Origin: Acidimicrobiaceae bacterium | Lineage (GTDB): Bacteria > Actinomycetota > Acidimicrobiia > Acidimicrobiales > Aldehydirespiratoraceae | Assembly: GCA_028820455.1 (NCBI GenBank) | Contig: JAPPJC010000046.1 | Span: 6,479 to 41,000 of the forward strand | Length of the DNA stretch: 34,522 bases | Direction of reading: 5' to 3' | Shown here: positions 24,545 to 33,814 of the stretch, piece by piece | Layout: each line of letters opens with the position of its first letter | How positions within the stretch are numbered: the stretch's first letter is position 1 | Position numbers and translations under genes: made by a program | Notes under the pieces: model-generated | What the model was told of the DNA's origin: nothing | The model's database searches: none | The model's input: the letters and a program-made list of their open reading frames with translations, nothing else

Positions 24545-24586
24545 CATCTTGCTGAGGTATAGTTTCGTCTCATCTTGCTGAGGTAT
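24545..24586. repeat. 16-bp direct repeat (26-bp period) at the msrA 5' end
   Basis: The 16-bp segment at 24545-24560 recurs exactly at 24571-24586, and the following bases are also similar, giving a 26-bp tandem duplication. On the minus strand each copy ends in an ATG (24547 and 24573). The two ATGs are in different frames, and only 24573 is in frame with msrA. Confidence 0.85.
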
Positions 24587-24602
24587 TGGTTTCGTTGTAG
24601 TC

Positions 24603-24630
24603 TTGCCCTAACATCTTTTAATCATAGTAT
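24603..24630 (+). promoter_or_regulatory. Probable promoter of tRNA-Thr
   Basis: TTGCCC at 24603-24608 and TAGTAT at 24625-24630 are spaced by 16 bases, and predicted transcription would begin about 5 bases before the tRNA. The match to consensus is moderate. Confidence 0.4.
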
Positions 24631-24641
24631 AGGTTAATCCG

Positions 24642-24714
24642 GCCCGAATAGCTCAGTCGGCAGAGCGACGCTCTCGTAAAGCGTAGGTCAGGGGTTCGAA
24701 TCCCCTTTCGGGCT
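24642..24714 (+). tRNA. tRNA-Thr (anticodon CGT)
   Basis: A full cloverleaf can be drawn. The acceptor stem is GCCCGAA with TTCGGGC. The D arm has GCTC and GAGC. The anticodon stem ACGCT/AGCGT closes loop CTCGTAA, giving anticodon CGT at 24675-24677 (reads ACG). The T arm is AGGGG-TTCGAAT-CCCCT, and the discriminator is T. The CCA end is not encoded. It is a single tRNA, not part of a cluster. Confidence 0.97.
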
Positions 24715-24733
24715 CTGGTTTCTTAAAACGCTC

Positions 24734-24753
24734 AAGCTCTTTGTCGGGCTTTT
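24734..24753 (+). terminator. Weak terminator-like hairpin after tRNA-Thr
   Basis: AAGCTC and GGGCTT form a 6-bp stem (one G-U) around a 6-base loop, with a short T run after it. It lies 20 bases after the tRNA. The T-tract is short, so termination would be modest at best. Confidence 0.3.
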
Positions 24754-24759
24754 ACATGC

Positions 24760-24765
24760 TACACT
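24760..24765 (+). promoter_or_regulatory. Possible -10 box for a leaderless transcript
   Basis: TACACT ends 7 bases before the ATG of the 45-residue membrane protein, so transcription would begin at or next to the start codon. No ribosome-binding site precedes that ATG. Leaderless mRNAs are common in actinobacteria. No convincing -35 element is seen. Confidence 0.4.
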
Positions 24766-24772
24766 GACTAAC

Positions 24773-24910
24773 ATGATTATTGCATCCGTGGTTTGGCACT
24801 TTTGGATAGCGGTACCACTCGTTGTTCTTGCATTATTAGTACCTGTATTGACCATTGTCGGTTACCTGCATAAGGTTACCCATAAACGATACCCTAAAAA
24901 ATTGAACTGA
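24773..24910 (+). CDS. Small membrane protein, 45 residues
   Basis: A short open frame starting MIIASVVWHFWIAVPLVVLA and ending in the basic tail HKRYPKKLN. A single hydrophobic helix spans roughly residues 10-33 (WIAVPLVVLALLVPVLTIVGYL), followed by positive charges, so the N-terminus is probably outside and the C-terminus in the cytoplasm. It stops 6 bases before the metalloprotease start, which suggests co-transcription and perhaps a shared role. Coding status is inferred from the clean membrane-helix composition, position and spacing. No function is recognised. Confidence 0.65.
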   Translation: MIIASVVWHFWIAVPLVVLALLVPVLTIVGYLHKVTHKRYPKKLN

Positions 24911-24916
24911 GTATAC

Positions 24917-25996
24917 ATGAAGAACTCTTTTGTTGACTGGGAGCTTGCCAAGCGTGTGGCTGTACGGGTTGCGGGCCGTGAGCCTTATACTTTGTCGTTT
25001 CATCGGCGTGGACTTGTCGATGATTTCACAAGATTCACATCCCAGGCTGAGGAACTGGTCGGTGATTGTACGGGTCTGCGTTCACAGTCGGGTTTGGCTC
25101 GAAGTCGACTTATCGGGCGTTCTGGTTGGATCGATGCCAATATTGCTTCGTTCAAGCGTTTGCTGAGACCACTTACCGAGAAGTTGAGCGACCGGTTGGA
25201 TTCTCCGGCAGCACCGGTGACTCGTAGGCTGGCCGGTGCGGAGTTCGGGTTTGTTCTGGGCTGGATGTCAACCCGCGTATTAGGGCAGTATGACCTGCTC
25301 GTAATAGAGGACGAGCAGCCTGATGAACAGGATATCGTGTATTATGTGGCTCCGAACGTGTTGACCATGGAAAACCGTTATGCGTTTGATTCGTCTCAGT
25401 TTCGGTTGTGGTTAGCCTTGCATGAGGTGACACATCGAGCGCAATTTACAGGGGTCAGCTGGTTGCGGGCGCATTTTCTCAGTCTTGTAGAATCTGTTGT
25501 TGAGGGTTTGGCTCCCGATCCGAAAAGATTTTCCGAAGCCTTACGCAGGGTGGTTAATGCGCGTCGTCGAGGTGAAGACCCTTTGGCTTCAGGTGGGATC
25601 GCAGCTTTGTTTGCCACAGAGACACAAGCTGAGGTGTTGGATCAACTGTATGGCCTTATGGCTTTACTTGAGGGGCATGGCGATGTGACAATGGCTCGTG
25701 CGGGGAGGGGTTTGCTTCCCGGTGCCGACCGTTTTGCCCGTGTCATGCGCAGCCGCAGGCGTTCAGTTCGAGGTTTTGTCAAATTAGTGCAGAAACTAGT
25801 TGGGATCGATGCGAAGATAAGCCAATACGCTGCAGGTGAGAACTTCATTGAGCTAGTCGAACTAACAGGAGGCTCCGAGTTGCTGAATCGTGTGTGGACT
25901 GCACCGGAGTACCTGCCGAACAAGTCCGAAATAGTCGACCCACAACTTTGGGTGAATCGAGTCAGTTCGCACGGTTCGGTTGTAGCCTCACGTTAA
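24917..25996 (+). CDS. DUF2342-type zinc-dependent metalloprotease
   Basis: A 359-residue product of the actinobacterial zincin-like family often labelled 'coenzyme F420 biosynthesis associated' (PF10103). The zinc motif HEVTHRAQF has His169, Glu170 and His173. A later LLEGHGDVTMARAG segment, typical of this family, may give the third ligand. The N-terminal FVDWELAKRVA and the block GAEFGFVLGWMSTRVLGQYDLLV are family hallmarks. No signal peptide or membrane segment is seen, so it is expected in the cytoplasm or at the membrane face. In actinobacteria it is commonly next to tilS, as here. The substrate is unknown. The start ATG at 24917 follows a 45-residue membrane-protein gene by 6 bases. 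Confidence 0.92.
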   Translation: MKNSFVDWELAKRVAVRVAGREPYTLSFHRRGLVDDFTRFTSQAEELVGDCTGLRSQSGLARSRLIGRSGWIDANIASFKRLLRPLTEKLSDRLDSPAAPVTRRLAGAEFGFVLGWMSTRVLGQYDLLVIEDEQPDEQDIVYYVAPNVLTMENRYAFDSSQFRLWLALHEVTHRAQFTGVSWLRAHFLSLVESVVEGLAPDPKRFSEALRRVVNARRRGEDPLASGGIAALFATETQAEVLDQLYGLMALLEGHGDVTMARAGRGLLPGADRFARVMRSRRRSVRGFVKLVQKLVGIDAKISQYAAGENFIELVELTGGSELLNRVWTAPEYLPNKSEIVDPQLWVNRVSSHGSVVASR

Positions 25997-26015
25997 CGCA
26001 CGCTGAGCAGTGGTA

Positions 26016-26894
26016 ATGTCTTCGATAACCGAACTTCTTACGCGTTGTCGGTTTCCTGCGCGTGGTTCGCACGTATCGTGCGGTCTTTCAGGTGGCCCGG
26101 ATTCCAGTGCTCTAGTAGCTCTCGCGGTGACCGCTGGTCTTCATGTGACTGCCTGGCATGTCAATCACAAGTTAAGGCCATCAGCAGACGATGATGAGAC
26201 AGTTGCTAGCGGTGTCGCTTCCCGGTTAGGAGCGGATTTCAAGGTTAGGACTGTGTTTTTGGAGTCGGGTCCACACCTGGAGGAAAGAGCTCGTATAGCC
26301 CGTTATGCGGCTTTGCCGGATGATGTGATGGTAGGCCACACGGCTGATGATCGTGCTGAGACTGTATTGTTCAATATCGGGAGAGGCGGCGGCTTAGCCG
26401 GGGCCGCTACACAGTTCAAGTTTATTTCTAGGCCTCTGCTTGGATTGCGACGTGAAGAAACTCATGCTGTGTGTGCTCAGCTAGACCTTGAGGTTGTGTC
26501 TGACCCGATGAACACAGACGAAACTTTTTCACGGGTGGCTATACGCACCCAAGTCATACCGGCATTGGCTCGAGCATTGGGACGTGACCCTGTACCACTG
26601 ATCAACCGACATGCCGATCTTGCGTCAGAGGCGTATGATGCACTTAAAGAACTTGCGAAACAGATCGATCCTGCCAGCACGGCTGAACTGCTTGCAGTTC
26701 CCAAAGCTGTGGCTTCTGAAGCGCTTAGAAGCTGGATCAGCACTTCTACAGCCTCAAACCTTGGTGCGGTTTCAGCTGCTTCGATAGATCGTGTGTTAGC
26801 GGTTGCTGCTGGTCGTTGGGTAGCTACAGAGGTTACTGGAGGTTACAGAGTGTCGAGGAGATCCGGCCGTTTGTGCATTAGTGGTATCGCTTGA
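26016..26894 (+). CDS. tilS: tRNA(Ile)-lysidine synthase
   Basis: Attaches lysine to C34 of the CAU-anticodon tRNA-Ile so that it reads AUA. The N-type PP-loop ATP pyrophosphatase motif SGGPDS is at residues 25-30. It is followed by HVNHKLRPSADDDE, GHTADDRAETVLFNIGRGGG, and RPLLGLRREET, which are standard for TilS. At about 292 residues it is the short form lacking the long C-terminal tRNA-binding domains of E. coli TilS, as usual in actinobacteria. The start is ATG 26016 or GTG 26010; neither has a strong ribosome-binding site. Its TGA overlaps a possible TTG start of prfC. Confidence 0.94.
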   Translation: MSSITELLTRCRFPARGSHVSCGLSGGPDSSALVALAVTAGLHVTAWHVNHKLRPSADDDETVASGVASRLGADFKVRTVFLESGPHLEERARIARYAALPDDVMVGHTADDRAETVLFNIGRGGGLAGAATQFKFISRPLLGLRREETHAVCAQLDLEVVSDPMNTDETFSRVAIRTQVIPALARALGRDPVPLINRHADLASEAYDALKELAKQIDPASTAELLAVPKAVASEALRSWISTSTASNLGAVSAASIDRVLAVAAGRWVATEVTGGYRVSRRSGRLCISGIA

Positions 26895-26917
26895 ATCGTC
26901 ATGGTGGCTTTGAGCAG

Positions 26918-28510
26918 ATGAATGCGGTGGAGCCGAGCGGTGATCCCCGGCGGGAGTCGTCACGTCGTCGTACGTTTGCGATTATCTCACATCCTGATGC
27001 GGGCAAAACCACGTTAACCGAGAAGTTGCTGCTTTACGGTGGAGTTCTCAGTGCCGGAGCGGGTGCAGTGAAAGCCCGTCAGGGGCAGAGAAATGTTACT
27101 TCTGATTGGATGGAATTAGAACGACGCAGAGGTATTTCAATCACTTCCACTGTCTTGCAGTTCACGTATCGTGACAGGGTTTTGAATCTGCTCGACACTC
27201 CTGGTCACCGTGATTTCTGTGAGGACACTTATCGGGTCCTGGCAGCTGTGGATGCTGTGGTGATGGTGCTTGATGGGTCTAAGGGTATTGAGGCGCAAAC
27301 CCGAAAACTTTTCGAGGTATGTCGTGAACGTGAAATTCCTATTACTACTTTTATCAATAAATGGGATCGTCCTGCTCGTGATCCTTTAGAGTTGCTTGAT
27401 GAGATAGAAGATCAGCTGACGCTCGACCCTGTGCCTATTACATGGCCAGTCGGAGATGGTGACCGTTTTGTGGGTGTGATCAACCGTAATACAGGAGATT
27501 TTGTGCGTTTTGTGCGCACAGCCCGGGGTTCTTCTATGGCCCCTGAGCAGATAATTGCGAAGTATGCTGCTGGTGATGGTGACCCCACTTGGGTTGAAGC
27601 TTTTGAATCCGTTGAGCTTCTTGATGCCGCTGCACCTGATTTTGACCAAAAACGTTTCGAAGCAGGCGAATTATCGCCGGTGTTCTACGGATCGGCGTTG
27701 ACGAACTTCGGTGTGAAGCTACTGCTTGACGCTGTAATAGACTTAGTTCCACCTCCTCGCCCTTATTTTGATGTCAATAACGATCTTCGTAGCATAACTT
27801 CACCTTTCAGTGCCATGGTTTTCAAAGTTCAATCCAACATGAATCCAGCTCATCGTGATTATGTGGCTTTTCTCAGGGTCTGTTCAGGGAGATTCGAGCG
27901 AGGGATGGCGGTGATCAACGGTCGAACCGGTAAACCTTTCTCCACAAAGTATGCGCATTCTCTACTGGGGCGTGATCGCAATACTGTTGAGGAGGCTTGG
28001 CCTGGTGATGTGATCGGTTTGGTCAATGCCGGGGATCTCCGGCCTGGTGATGCTGTTTATGTTGACACACCTGTTGAGTGGCCTGCGATTCCGTCGTTTG
28101 CTCCTAATCATTTTCGGATGGCTTTTTGTGCTGATACGTCTAAAGCTAAACAGTTTCGTTCGGGGGTTCGGCAACTTGACTCTGAAGGCACCGTACAAGT
28201 GTTGTATCAGCCCGATTATGGTCAAAGCAGGCCGATATTGGCAGCAGTGGGGCCGATGCAGTTCGATGTGGCGTTGTATCGGTTGCGCCATGAGTTCGGT
28301 GCACCCGCTGAGTTGAGTTCCACTCCATGGACAACTGCTCGGCGTACCGAAACGGTTTCTGCTGAGACGTTGAAGAATCTGCCGGGTGTTGCACTGGTGG
28401 AGAGAGGCGACGGTGAGCTGTTGGCACTGTTCGAGAGTCCCTACTGGTTGGAACGTGTCATAGTAGACAAACCCGAGCTGATGTTGGAACGTCTGATCGG
28501 CGAGGGCTAG
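26918..28510 (+). CDS. prfC: Peptide chain release factor 3
   Basis: A GTPase that recycles RF1 and RF2 from the ribosome after termination. The ATG at 26918 gives 530 residues, close to E. coli RF3 (529). G1 is SHPDAGKTTL, the switch region SDWMELERRRGISITS, G3 DTPGHRDF and G4 NKWD (NKxD). The run FAIISHPDAGKTT and CEDTYRVLAAVD separate RF3 from EF-G. An in-frame TTG at 26891 overlaps the tilS stop and would add 9 residues. It lies between tilS and holA, a place where many actinobacteria have hpt and ftsH instead. Confidence 0.95.
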   Translation: MNAVEPSGDPRRESSRRRTFAIISHPDAGKTTLTEKLLLYGGVLSAGAGAVKARQGQRNVTSDWMELERRRGISITSTVLQFTYRDRVLNLLDTPGHRDFCEDTYRVLAAVDAVVMVLDGSKGIEAQTRKLFEVCREREIPITTFINKWDRPARDPLELLDEIEDQLTLDPVPITWPVGDGDRFVGVINRNTGDFVRFVRTARGSSMAPEQIIAKYAAGDGDPTWVEAFESVELLDAAAPDFDQKRFEAGELSPVFYGSALTNFGVKLLLDAVIDLVPPPRPYFDVNNDLRSITSPFSAMVFKVQSNMNPAHRDYVAFLRVCSGRFERGMAVINGRTGKPFSTKYAHSLLGRDRNTVEEAWPGDVIGLVNAGDLRPGDAVYVDTPVEWPAIPSFAPNHFRMAFCADTSKAKQFRSGVRQLDSEGTVQVLYQPDYGQSRPILAAVGPMQFDVALYRLRHEFGAPAELSSTPWTTARRTETVSAETLKNLPGVALVERGDGELLALFESPYWLERVIVDKPELMLERLIGEG

Positions 28511-28520
28511 CGGTAGTGTC

Positions 28521-29540
28521 ATGGGTGTCTGGCTTGTCACTGGCAGTGATGTCGTTCTTCAAAACAAGGCTGTCGCGAAGTTGGTCGACGATTTGGTCGG
28601 CGACAGTGACCGTGCGTTGACATTGACACGGATTCGCGAAGAGGATCTGCGTGACGCCGACTCCGAGTGGAGTCTCGCTCCGTTGATTGACGCAGCTCAG
28701 ACTCCGCCTTTCCTAACCGAAAGGCGGGTTGTTGTCGGCCACCATCTGGCGAGATTCGCCCGTGATTGCGGGGAGCTTGTGAAGCTTCTCGCGAACCTGC
28801 TTGCTGTGGTTGACTTGGTGTTGGTATGGCAGAGAGGGCAAAAGTCAGCCAAAAGAACACGCTTGCCTCCTGTGCCGAAGGAACTAAGAAAGGCAGTTGA
28901 ATCTTCGGGAGGGGAGATCATCAAAACAGACGCCCCGTTCAACGACAATCGCCAGAATAACAGATGGTTGAAAGAGCAGATAGCTGAAACTGGTCTTCGC
29001 TTCGAGCCTGCAGCTGTGGCAGCTTTAGCGGGGATTGTAGGCCAAGATCGTGGTCTTGTGGTGGGGTATTTGCGTACTTTGGCAGGTGCCCTCAGTGAGG
29101 AATCGAGAGTCACTGCTGACGATGTGGAACGTTACAGCGGTGATCCGGGTTCGTTAGCTCCTTGGGAGCTTGACAATGCTATCGATCGTGGGGATATCAA
29201 GACCGCTATCGGAGTTCTTCAACGTCAGCTTCTCACTCAGAATCCTTTTATGCTGCTTGCATGGCTGCATAGAAGATATCAGAGGATGCTGCGTTTGGAT
29301 GGTGCTGGAGCCAGAAACCAAGCTGAAGCAGCGAAAATATTGAACATGAAACCTTTTCCTGCTAAAAAGCTGCTTTCTCAGGTCGATCTTCTCGGATCGA
29401 AAAACATCGCAGAGTCCATTCAGCTGTTGGCTGAAGCGGATTTGGCTCTACGTGGAATGGTTGACTGGCCGCATGATCTGATATTGGAAGTACTCGTAGC
29501 TCGCTTGGCTTCCATGGTGTCAAGATGTTCCCGCCGTTAG
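28521..29540 (+). CDS. holA: DNA polymerase III delta subunit
   Basis: The clamp-loader subunit that opens the beta sliding clamp. The 339-residue product fits the delta family: an N-terminal WLVTGSDVVLQNKAVAKL, then AAQTPPFLTERRVVVGHHLARF (family: ..LFGERRLVVV..), QDRGLVVGYLRTLAGAL, and a C-terminal helical domain with LLTQNPFMLLAWLHRRYQRML. This last block (..PL.IL..L..Q.R.ll) is typical. No ATP-binding Walker motif is expected or seen. It starts 10 bases after prfC. Its last 21 bases overlap the end of rpsT on the opposite strand; holA-rpsT neighbourhood is widespread in bacteria. Confidence 0.93.
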   Translation: MGVWLVTGSDVVLQNKAVAKLVDDLVGDSDRALTLTRIREEDLRDADSEWSLAPLIDAAQTPPFLTERRVVVGHHLARFARDCGELVKLLANLLAVVDLVLVWQRGQKSAKRTRLPPVPKELRKAVESSGGEIIKTDAPFNDNRQNNRWLKEQIAETGLRFEPAAVAALAGIVGQDRGLVVGYLRTLAGALSEESRVTADDVERYSGDPGSLAPWELDNAIDRGDIKTAIGVLQRQLLTQNPFMLLAWLHRRYQRMLRLDGAGARNQAEAAKILNMKPFPAKKLLSQVDLLGSKNIAESIQLLAEADLALRGMVDWPHDLILEVLVARLASMVSRCSRR

Positions 29541-29792
29541 TTCGCGTACCCGCTTGACTAGGCGACTTTTGCGCCGTGCTGCAGCATTTTTATGTAGGAC
29601 ACCTTTAGCAGCGGCTTTATCCAGGCATCTCAGAGCAGTGTTGAGCATTTGTTCGGTGTTATCGCTGCCGGTGGATGCGGCTGCTATGGCAGCTTTTGTG
29701 AGGGTGCTGGTTTCGGAACGTAAAGACTTGTTTCTCAAACGGCGTTTCTCATTTTGTTTGTTCCGCTTGATCTGTGATTTGATTATAGCCAT
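29520..29792 (-). CDS. rpsT: 30S ribosomal protein S20
   Basis: A small-subunit primary binding r-protein that contacts 16S rRNA helices. The 90-residue, Lys/Arg/Ala-rich product reads MAIIKSQIKRNKQNEKRRLRNKSLRS, with the later LDKAAAKGVLHKNAAARRKSRL as in S20. An AGGT lies about 5 bases before the ATG on the minus strand. It is monocistronic, converging with holA (21-base overlap) and divergent from lepA with about 110 bases between. Confidence 0.96.
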   Translation of the reverse strand: MAIIKSQIKRNKQNEKRRLRNKSLRSETSTLTKAAIAAASTGSDNTEQMLNTALRCLDKAAAKGVLHKNAAARRKSRLVKRVRELTAGTS

Positions 29793-29902
29793 TGTTACCT
29801 ATCTATCTGTTGGTCAATAGCCATTGCAGTATACATGACATAAACTCTGTATAGTCAGCAGCATAGGTATATTGTTCGATATTCAAGAATTTTTTGACGG
29901 CT

Positions 29903-31684
29903 ATGCAACAGCACTTGATTCGTAATACGTCTATCATCGCCCATATCGATCACGGAAAATCCACTCTGGCCGATCGCATGTTGGAGCTCACCGGTGCTGT
30001 TGATGCTCGCGATATGCGTGAACAGTTTCTTGATTCCATGGATCTTGAGCGAGAACGGGGTATTACCATCAAACTTCAGTCGGTTCGCTTGAACTGGAAG
30101 GGTCACGTGATAAATCTGATCGACACTCCAGGTCATGTTGATTTTTCATATGAAGTGAGCAGGTCTTTGGCAGCTTGCGAGTCGGTGATCCTTGTTGTTG
30201 ACGCAGCTCAGGGCATTGAGGCACAAACGTTGGCCAACTGCTATCTTGCTGTTGAGAATGATCTTGAGGTTGTGGCTGTGTTGAACAAGATTGATCTGCC
30301 TGCTGCTGATCCCGATCGTTGTGCCTTAGAGTTGGAGCAGGTGCTTGGCATACCTGCTGAGGATGTGTTGCACATTTCAGCGAAAACCGGTGAAGGGGTG
30401 GCTGGTCTGCTGGATGCTGTTGTGACGAGAACGCCACCACCTGAAGGGTCAGGAGACGCTCCGCTTCAGGCTCTTATATTTGATTCTCATTTTGATCGAT
30501 ATCGTGGAGTTGTCTCATCGATTCGTGTAATGAATGGAGTATTATCGTCTAGCACGAAGCTGCGTTTCATGCAAGCTGACACTTGTCATGATCCCGATGA
30601 GATCGGTGTGCGCATACCTTCCAATGAGATTGTCGGGCAATTAAGCCCCGGTGAGACCGGCTACCTGATAGCGGGCATCAAAAACGTCGATGAAGCCCGC
30701 TCGGGTGAGACTATTACCAGTGATCACAACCCGGCCTCCGAGCCTCTGCCAGGATATTCAGAGCCGAAGCCCATGGTGTTTTCGGGTCTTTATCCCACCG
30801 ACCGGGACGATTTCGCCCACCTTCGGGTAGCACTTGAGAAACTCCGTTTGAACGATTCCGGGTTTACTTATGAGCCTGAAACCTCCGAAGCTCTCGGCTT
30901 TGGATTTCGTTGTGGTTTTCTGGGTCTTTTGCATATGGAAATCGTGCGTGAGCGCATTGAACGCGAATTTGATCTGCCGCTTATCTCCACTGCTCCTTCA
31001 GTGAAATACGAGGTGAAGAAACCGTCCGGAGAAACGGTTGTAGTGTCGAACCCTTCAGAAATGCCCCCAGCTGGTGAGGTGCTGACAGTTGCCGAACCTT
31101 ATTTGATGGCGAGCGTTATCAGCCCATCCGACTACACTGGAGCGCTTATGGATTTGTGCCAGTCACGCCGTGGTGAGTTGATAGGTGTGGAGTATCTATC
31201 ACCGGAACGGGTGGAACTGCGTTATCGTTTGCCATTGGCTGAGGTTATCATGGATTTTTTCGACCAGATGAAAAGCCGTACGCAAGGCTATGCCAGTCTG
31301 GATTATGAGTCAGCAGGATATCACGTGTCTGACATGGTGAAAGTCGACATACTGCTGCAAGGCTTACCGGTGGACGCTTTCTCGATGATAGTTCATCGGG
31401 ATAAGGCGTATTCTTATGGTAGGGCTATGACAGTCAAACTGCAGGAACTTATCCCTAGACAGCAGTTTGAGATTCCAATTCAGGCTGCTATAGGGGGTAG
31501 AATAATTGCCCGGGAAACAGTTAGAGCATACAGGAAGGATGTGACATCTAAACTTTACGGTGGCGATGTCACGCGCAAAAGAAAATTGATCGAAAAGCAA
31601 AGGGCTGGCAAGAAACGCATGAAAACCATAGGTAGGGTAGAGATACCTCAAGAGGCGTTTATTTCAGCTTTGACCCTAAAATAA
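29903..31684 (+). CDS. lepA: Elongation factor 4 (LepA)
   Basis: A ribosome-associated GTPase linked to back-translocation and ribosome assembly. The 593-residue product has G1 [20 protein letters not shown]3 DTPGHVDF, G4 NKID and G5 SAKTG. It lacks EF-G domain IV and ends with the LepA-specific tail [25 protein letters not shown] (positively charged). [21 protein letters not shown] and [11 protein letters not shown] are further signatures. ATG 29903 is preferred; a TTG at 29894 is in frame. No clear ribosome-binding site precedes either. hrcA starts 4 bases after the stop, so lepA, hrcA and dnaJ probably form one transcript. Confidence 0.96.
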   Translation: MQQHLIRNTSIIAHIDHGKSTLADRMLELTGAVDARDMREQFLDSMDLERERGITIKLQSVRLNWKGHVINLIDTPGHVDFSYEVSRSLAACESVILVVDAAQGIEAQTLANCYLAVENDLEVVAVLNKIDLPAADPDRCALELEQVLGIPAEDVLHISAKTGEGVAGLLDAVVTRTPPPEGSGDAPLQALIFDSHFDRYRGVVSSIRVMNGVLSSSTKLRFMQADTCHDPDEIGVRIPSNEIVGQLSPGETGYLIAGIKNVDEARSGETITSDHNPASEPLPGYSEPKPMVFSGLYPTDRDDFAHLRVALEKLRLNDSGFTYEPETSEALGFGFRCGFLGLLHMEIVRERIEREFDLPLISTAPSVKYEVKKPSGETVVVSNPSEMPPAGEVLTVAEPYLMASVISPSDYTGALMDLCQSRRGELIGVEYLSPERVELRYRLPLAEVIMDFFDQMKSRTQGYASLDYESAGYHVSDMVKVDILLQGLPVDAFSMIVHRDKAYSYGRAMTVKLQELIPRQQFEIPIQAAIGGRIIARETVRAYRKDVTSKLYGGDVTRKRKLIEKQRAGKKRMKTIGRVEIPQEAFISALTLK

Positions 31685-31688
31685 GATC

Positions 31689-32687
31689 ATGCTCGACGAT
31701 CGTAAAGCAGTCATACTGCACGCTCTGGTACAGGAATATATTCACACTGCTCAGCCTGTTGGTTCAAGCCGACTATCAGGCTCTCCGGGAGTGGAAGTGT
31801 CTTCAGCGACGGTGCGCAGTGAGTTGGCGTCTTTAGAGGATCAGGAATATTTGGTTCAGCCTCACACCAGTGCTGGCAGGATACCAACCGTCAAGGCTTA
31901 TCGCTTTTTTGTCGATCAAGTGCAAGATCGAACACCCATTCTTGAAGAGTCGCATAGCCAGCAGGTAAGAGATTTTTTCTTTGATGAGCATGACGGGCTT
32001 TCTTCGTTGTTGAGCCATACTGCTCGCTTATTGTCCGAACTCACTGATTGGGCAGGAGTTGTGGTGGGCCCGAGCTCTGCTCAAGTGGTTGTACGGTTGG
32101 CTCAACTGATTAAGGTATCCACTCAAAAAGTTCTGGTATTGGCAGTTATGTCCAATGGCAGTGTGGAGAAACGGGTCTTGGATTTGCCTCAAGGTGCTAC
32201 CGCTGACGTAGTAGCGGATGCATCACAACGACTAGCTGAGAAAGTGATTGGTTGTACATTGTCTGAGGTGGAGGTTGAGTATGGAAGCACAGCAGATGAA
32301 ACGGATAGGCTCGTAATAGCCGCACTTGATGCTCTGCATGAGGCTAGTGAACATCATAGGGTCTTTGTGGGTGGTACGGGTAAACTAGCCGACGCGTTTG
32401 ATGCTGCAGATCAGCTGCGTGCTGTTTTGAGCTTGCTTGAACATCAGCTAACAGTGGTGTCTTTGGTTCAGGAGCTCCTTGACCGTGATTGCCGTGTTGC
32501 CATCGGTGTGGAGAATGGAGTACCATCACTATCGGAGTGTGCTGTTGTACTGGCACCTTACAGTGCGTATGGCACTGACTTCGGAACAATAGGGGTTATC
32601 GGGCCCACCCGGATGGACTATCACAAAGTGATTTCGGCTGTGGATGTCGTGGGGCAGCAGTTGGGGAGTGCCCTCAGTCAAGCTTGA
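31689..32687 (+). CDS. hrcA: Heat-inducible transcription repressor HrcA
   Basis: Represses chaperone genes by binding CIRCE operators. The 332-residue product has the N-terminal winged helix ([26 protein letters not shown], then [19 protein letters not shown]), the conserved [11 protein letters not shown] and YRFFVD, and a C-terminal dimer core with [16 protein letters not shown]. Both ends match the family. It sits between lepA and dnaJ, the usual actinobacterial order. I found no CIRCE element (TTAGCACTC-N9-GAGTGCTAA) in the window, so its targets lie elsewhere. A possible TTG start of dnaJ overlaps its stop. Confidence 0.95.
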   Translation: MLDDRKAVILHALVQEYIHTAQPVGSSRLSGSPGVEVSSATVRSELASLEDQEYLVQPHTSAGRIPTVKAYRFFVDQVQDRTPILEESHSQQVRDFFFDEHDGLSSLLSHTARLLSELTDWAGVVVGPSSAQVVVRLAQLIKVSTQKVLVLAVMSNGSVEKRVLDLPQGATADVVADASQRLAEKVIGCTLSEVEVEYGSTADETDRLVIAALDALHEASEHHRVFVGGTGKLADAFDAADQLRAVLSLLEHQLTVVSLVQELLDRDCRVAIGVENGVPSLSECAVVLAPYSAYGTDFGTIGVIGPTRMDYHKVISAVDVVGQQLGSALSQA

Positions 32688-32698
32688 TATTTAGTGAC

Positions 32699-33814
32699 AT
32701 GAGTGATTATTATGAGATGCTTGGAGTAGAGCGGAGGGCTACTCAGGAAGAACTTAAACGTGCCTACCGCAAACTAGCTAGAAAGCATCATCCGGACGCC
32801 AATCCTGGTGACCCGAATGCGGAGTCGCGTTTCAAAGAACTGAACAAAGCTTACGAAACGTTGTCTGATCCGGAGAGGCGCTCTTTGTATGACCGTTTCG
32901 GCACAGATGACCCTAAGAAAGTTCAGATGTCCGATCCGTTTGCGGATGGGCTGAGTAGTCTCTTTGAGACTTTTTTCGGGGCTGCCGCGCCTTTTGTTGA
33001 TATGACAGGCAGCAGAAGTGCAACACCAAGAGGCGAAGATATAGAGGGGTATGTCGATTTGGAATTGAAGGACGCCGTGTTCGGAGTGAAAAAGGATGTT
33101 AAGGTGCGCACTGCTATAGCGTGTGGATCGTGCGGAGGTTCAGGCGCGCAATCTGGTATGAGTCCAGTTCGTTGTTCGACTTGCAGTGGAACAGGGCAGG
33201 TGCGCCAAGTTCGCCAATCCCTGTTAGGGCGAATGGTTTCTACGTCGGTGTGTGATGATTGCGAAGGGTTTGGCGAAAAGATTGAGCAACCGTGTAGTTC
33301 ATGCAAAGGTTATGGCCGTTCCATTGAGGATGTCACGTATCCTGTGGAGGTGCCAGCTGGTGTTGAAAACGGCACCAAGCTACGACTAACCGGGAAAGGA
33401 GCTGTTGGGCCCCGTGGAGGCCCTAGCGGCGACTTATATGTGCATCTTCGTGTCAGGCCTCATCCCTATTTACACCGTGAAGGCAATAATCTTGTGCATG
33501 AAATGCACATACCTTTTACGCAGGCAGCTTTAGGGGTGGAGCGTGATTATGAAACCCTTGATGGTACTGTGAGTATTACCGTCAAGTCAGGCACTGAGAC
33601 AGGCAAAGAATTAAAGCTACCCGGCAAGGGCGTTCCTTATATCAGAGGAAGAGGTCGAGGTGACCTGCTGATACGATTTGTAGTAGATGTTCCAGACGAT
33701 CTCACTGCCGAGCAAGCACAACTCATAAGAGAGCTAGCTGAATTGCGGGGCGAGGATGTTGCTCCTCCATCTCGTGACGGATTGCTGAAAAAGTTGCGCT
33801 CAGCCCTTACCTAA
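32699..33814 (+). CDS. dnaJ: Chaperone DnaJ (Hsp40), DnaJ2-like
   Basis: A co-chaperone that delivers substrates to DnaK and stimulates its ATPase. The ATG at 32699 gives 371 residues beginning [24 protein letters not shown]. The J domain has the HPD triad in KHHPDAN. Four CxxCxGxG zinc-finger repeats follow: [24 protein letters not shown] and CSSCKGYG. The C-terminal substrate domain has [17 protein letters not shown] and GRGRGDLLI. The linker after the J domain is poor in Gly, unlike E. coli DnaJ, a trait of the actinobacterial second DnaJ that pairs with HrcA rather than with dnaK-grpE. Its TAA lies in the first copy of a 19-bp tandem repeat. Confidence 0.95.
   Translation: MSDYYEMLGVERRATQEELKRAYRKLARKHHPDANPGDPNAESRFKELNKAYETLSDPERRSLYDRFGTDDPKKVQMSDPFADGLSSLFETFFGAAAPFVDMTGSRSATPRGEDIEGYVDLELKDAVFGVKKDVKVRTAIACGSCGGSGAQSGMSPVRCSTCSGTGQVRQVRQSLLGRMVSTSVCDDCEGFGEKIEQPCSSCKGYGRSIEDVTYPVEVPAGVENGTKLRLTGKGAVGPRGGPSGDLYVHLRVRPHPYLHREGNNLVHEMHIPFTQAALGVERDYETLDGTVSITVKSGTETGKELKLPGKGVPYIRGRGRGDLLIRFVVDVPDDLTAEQAQLIRELAELRGEDVAPPSRDGLLKKLRSALT

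Noticed and set aside
29793-32698. CIRCE operator for HrcA near lepA-hrcA-dnaJ
   Set aside because: No TTAGCACTC-N9-GAGTGCTAA or close variant was found by eye.
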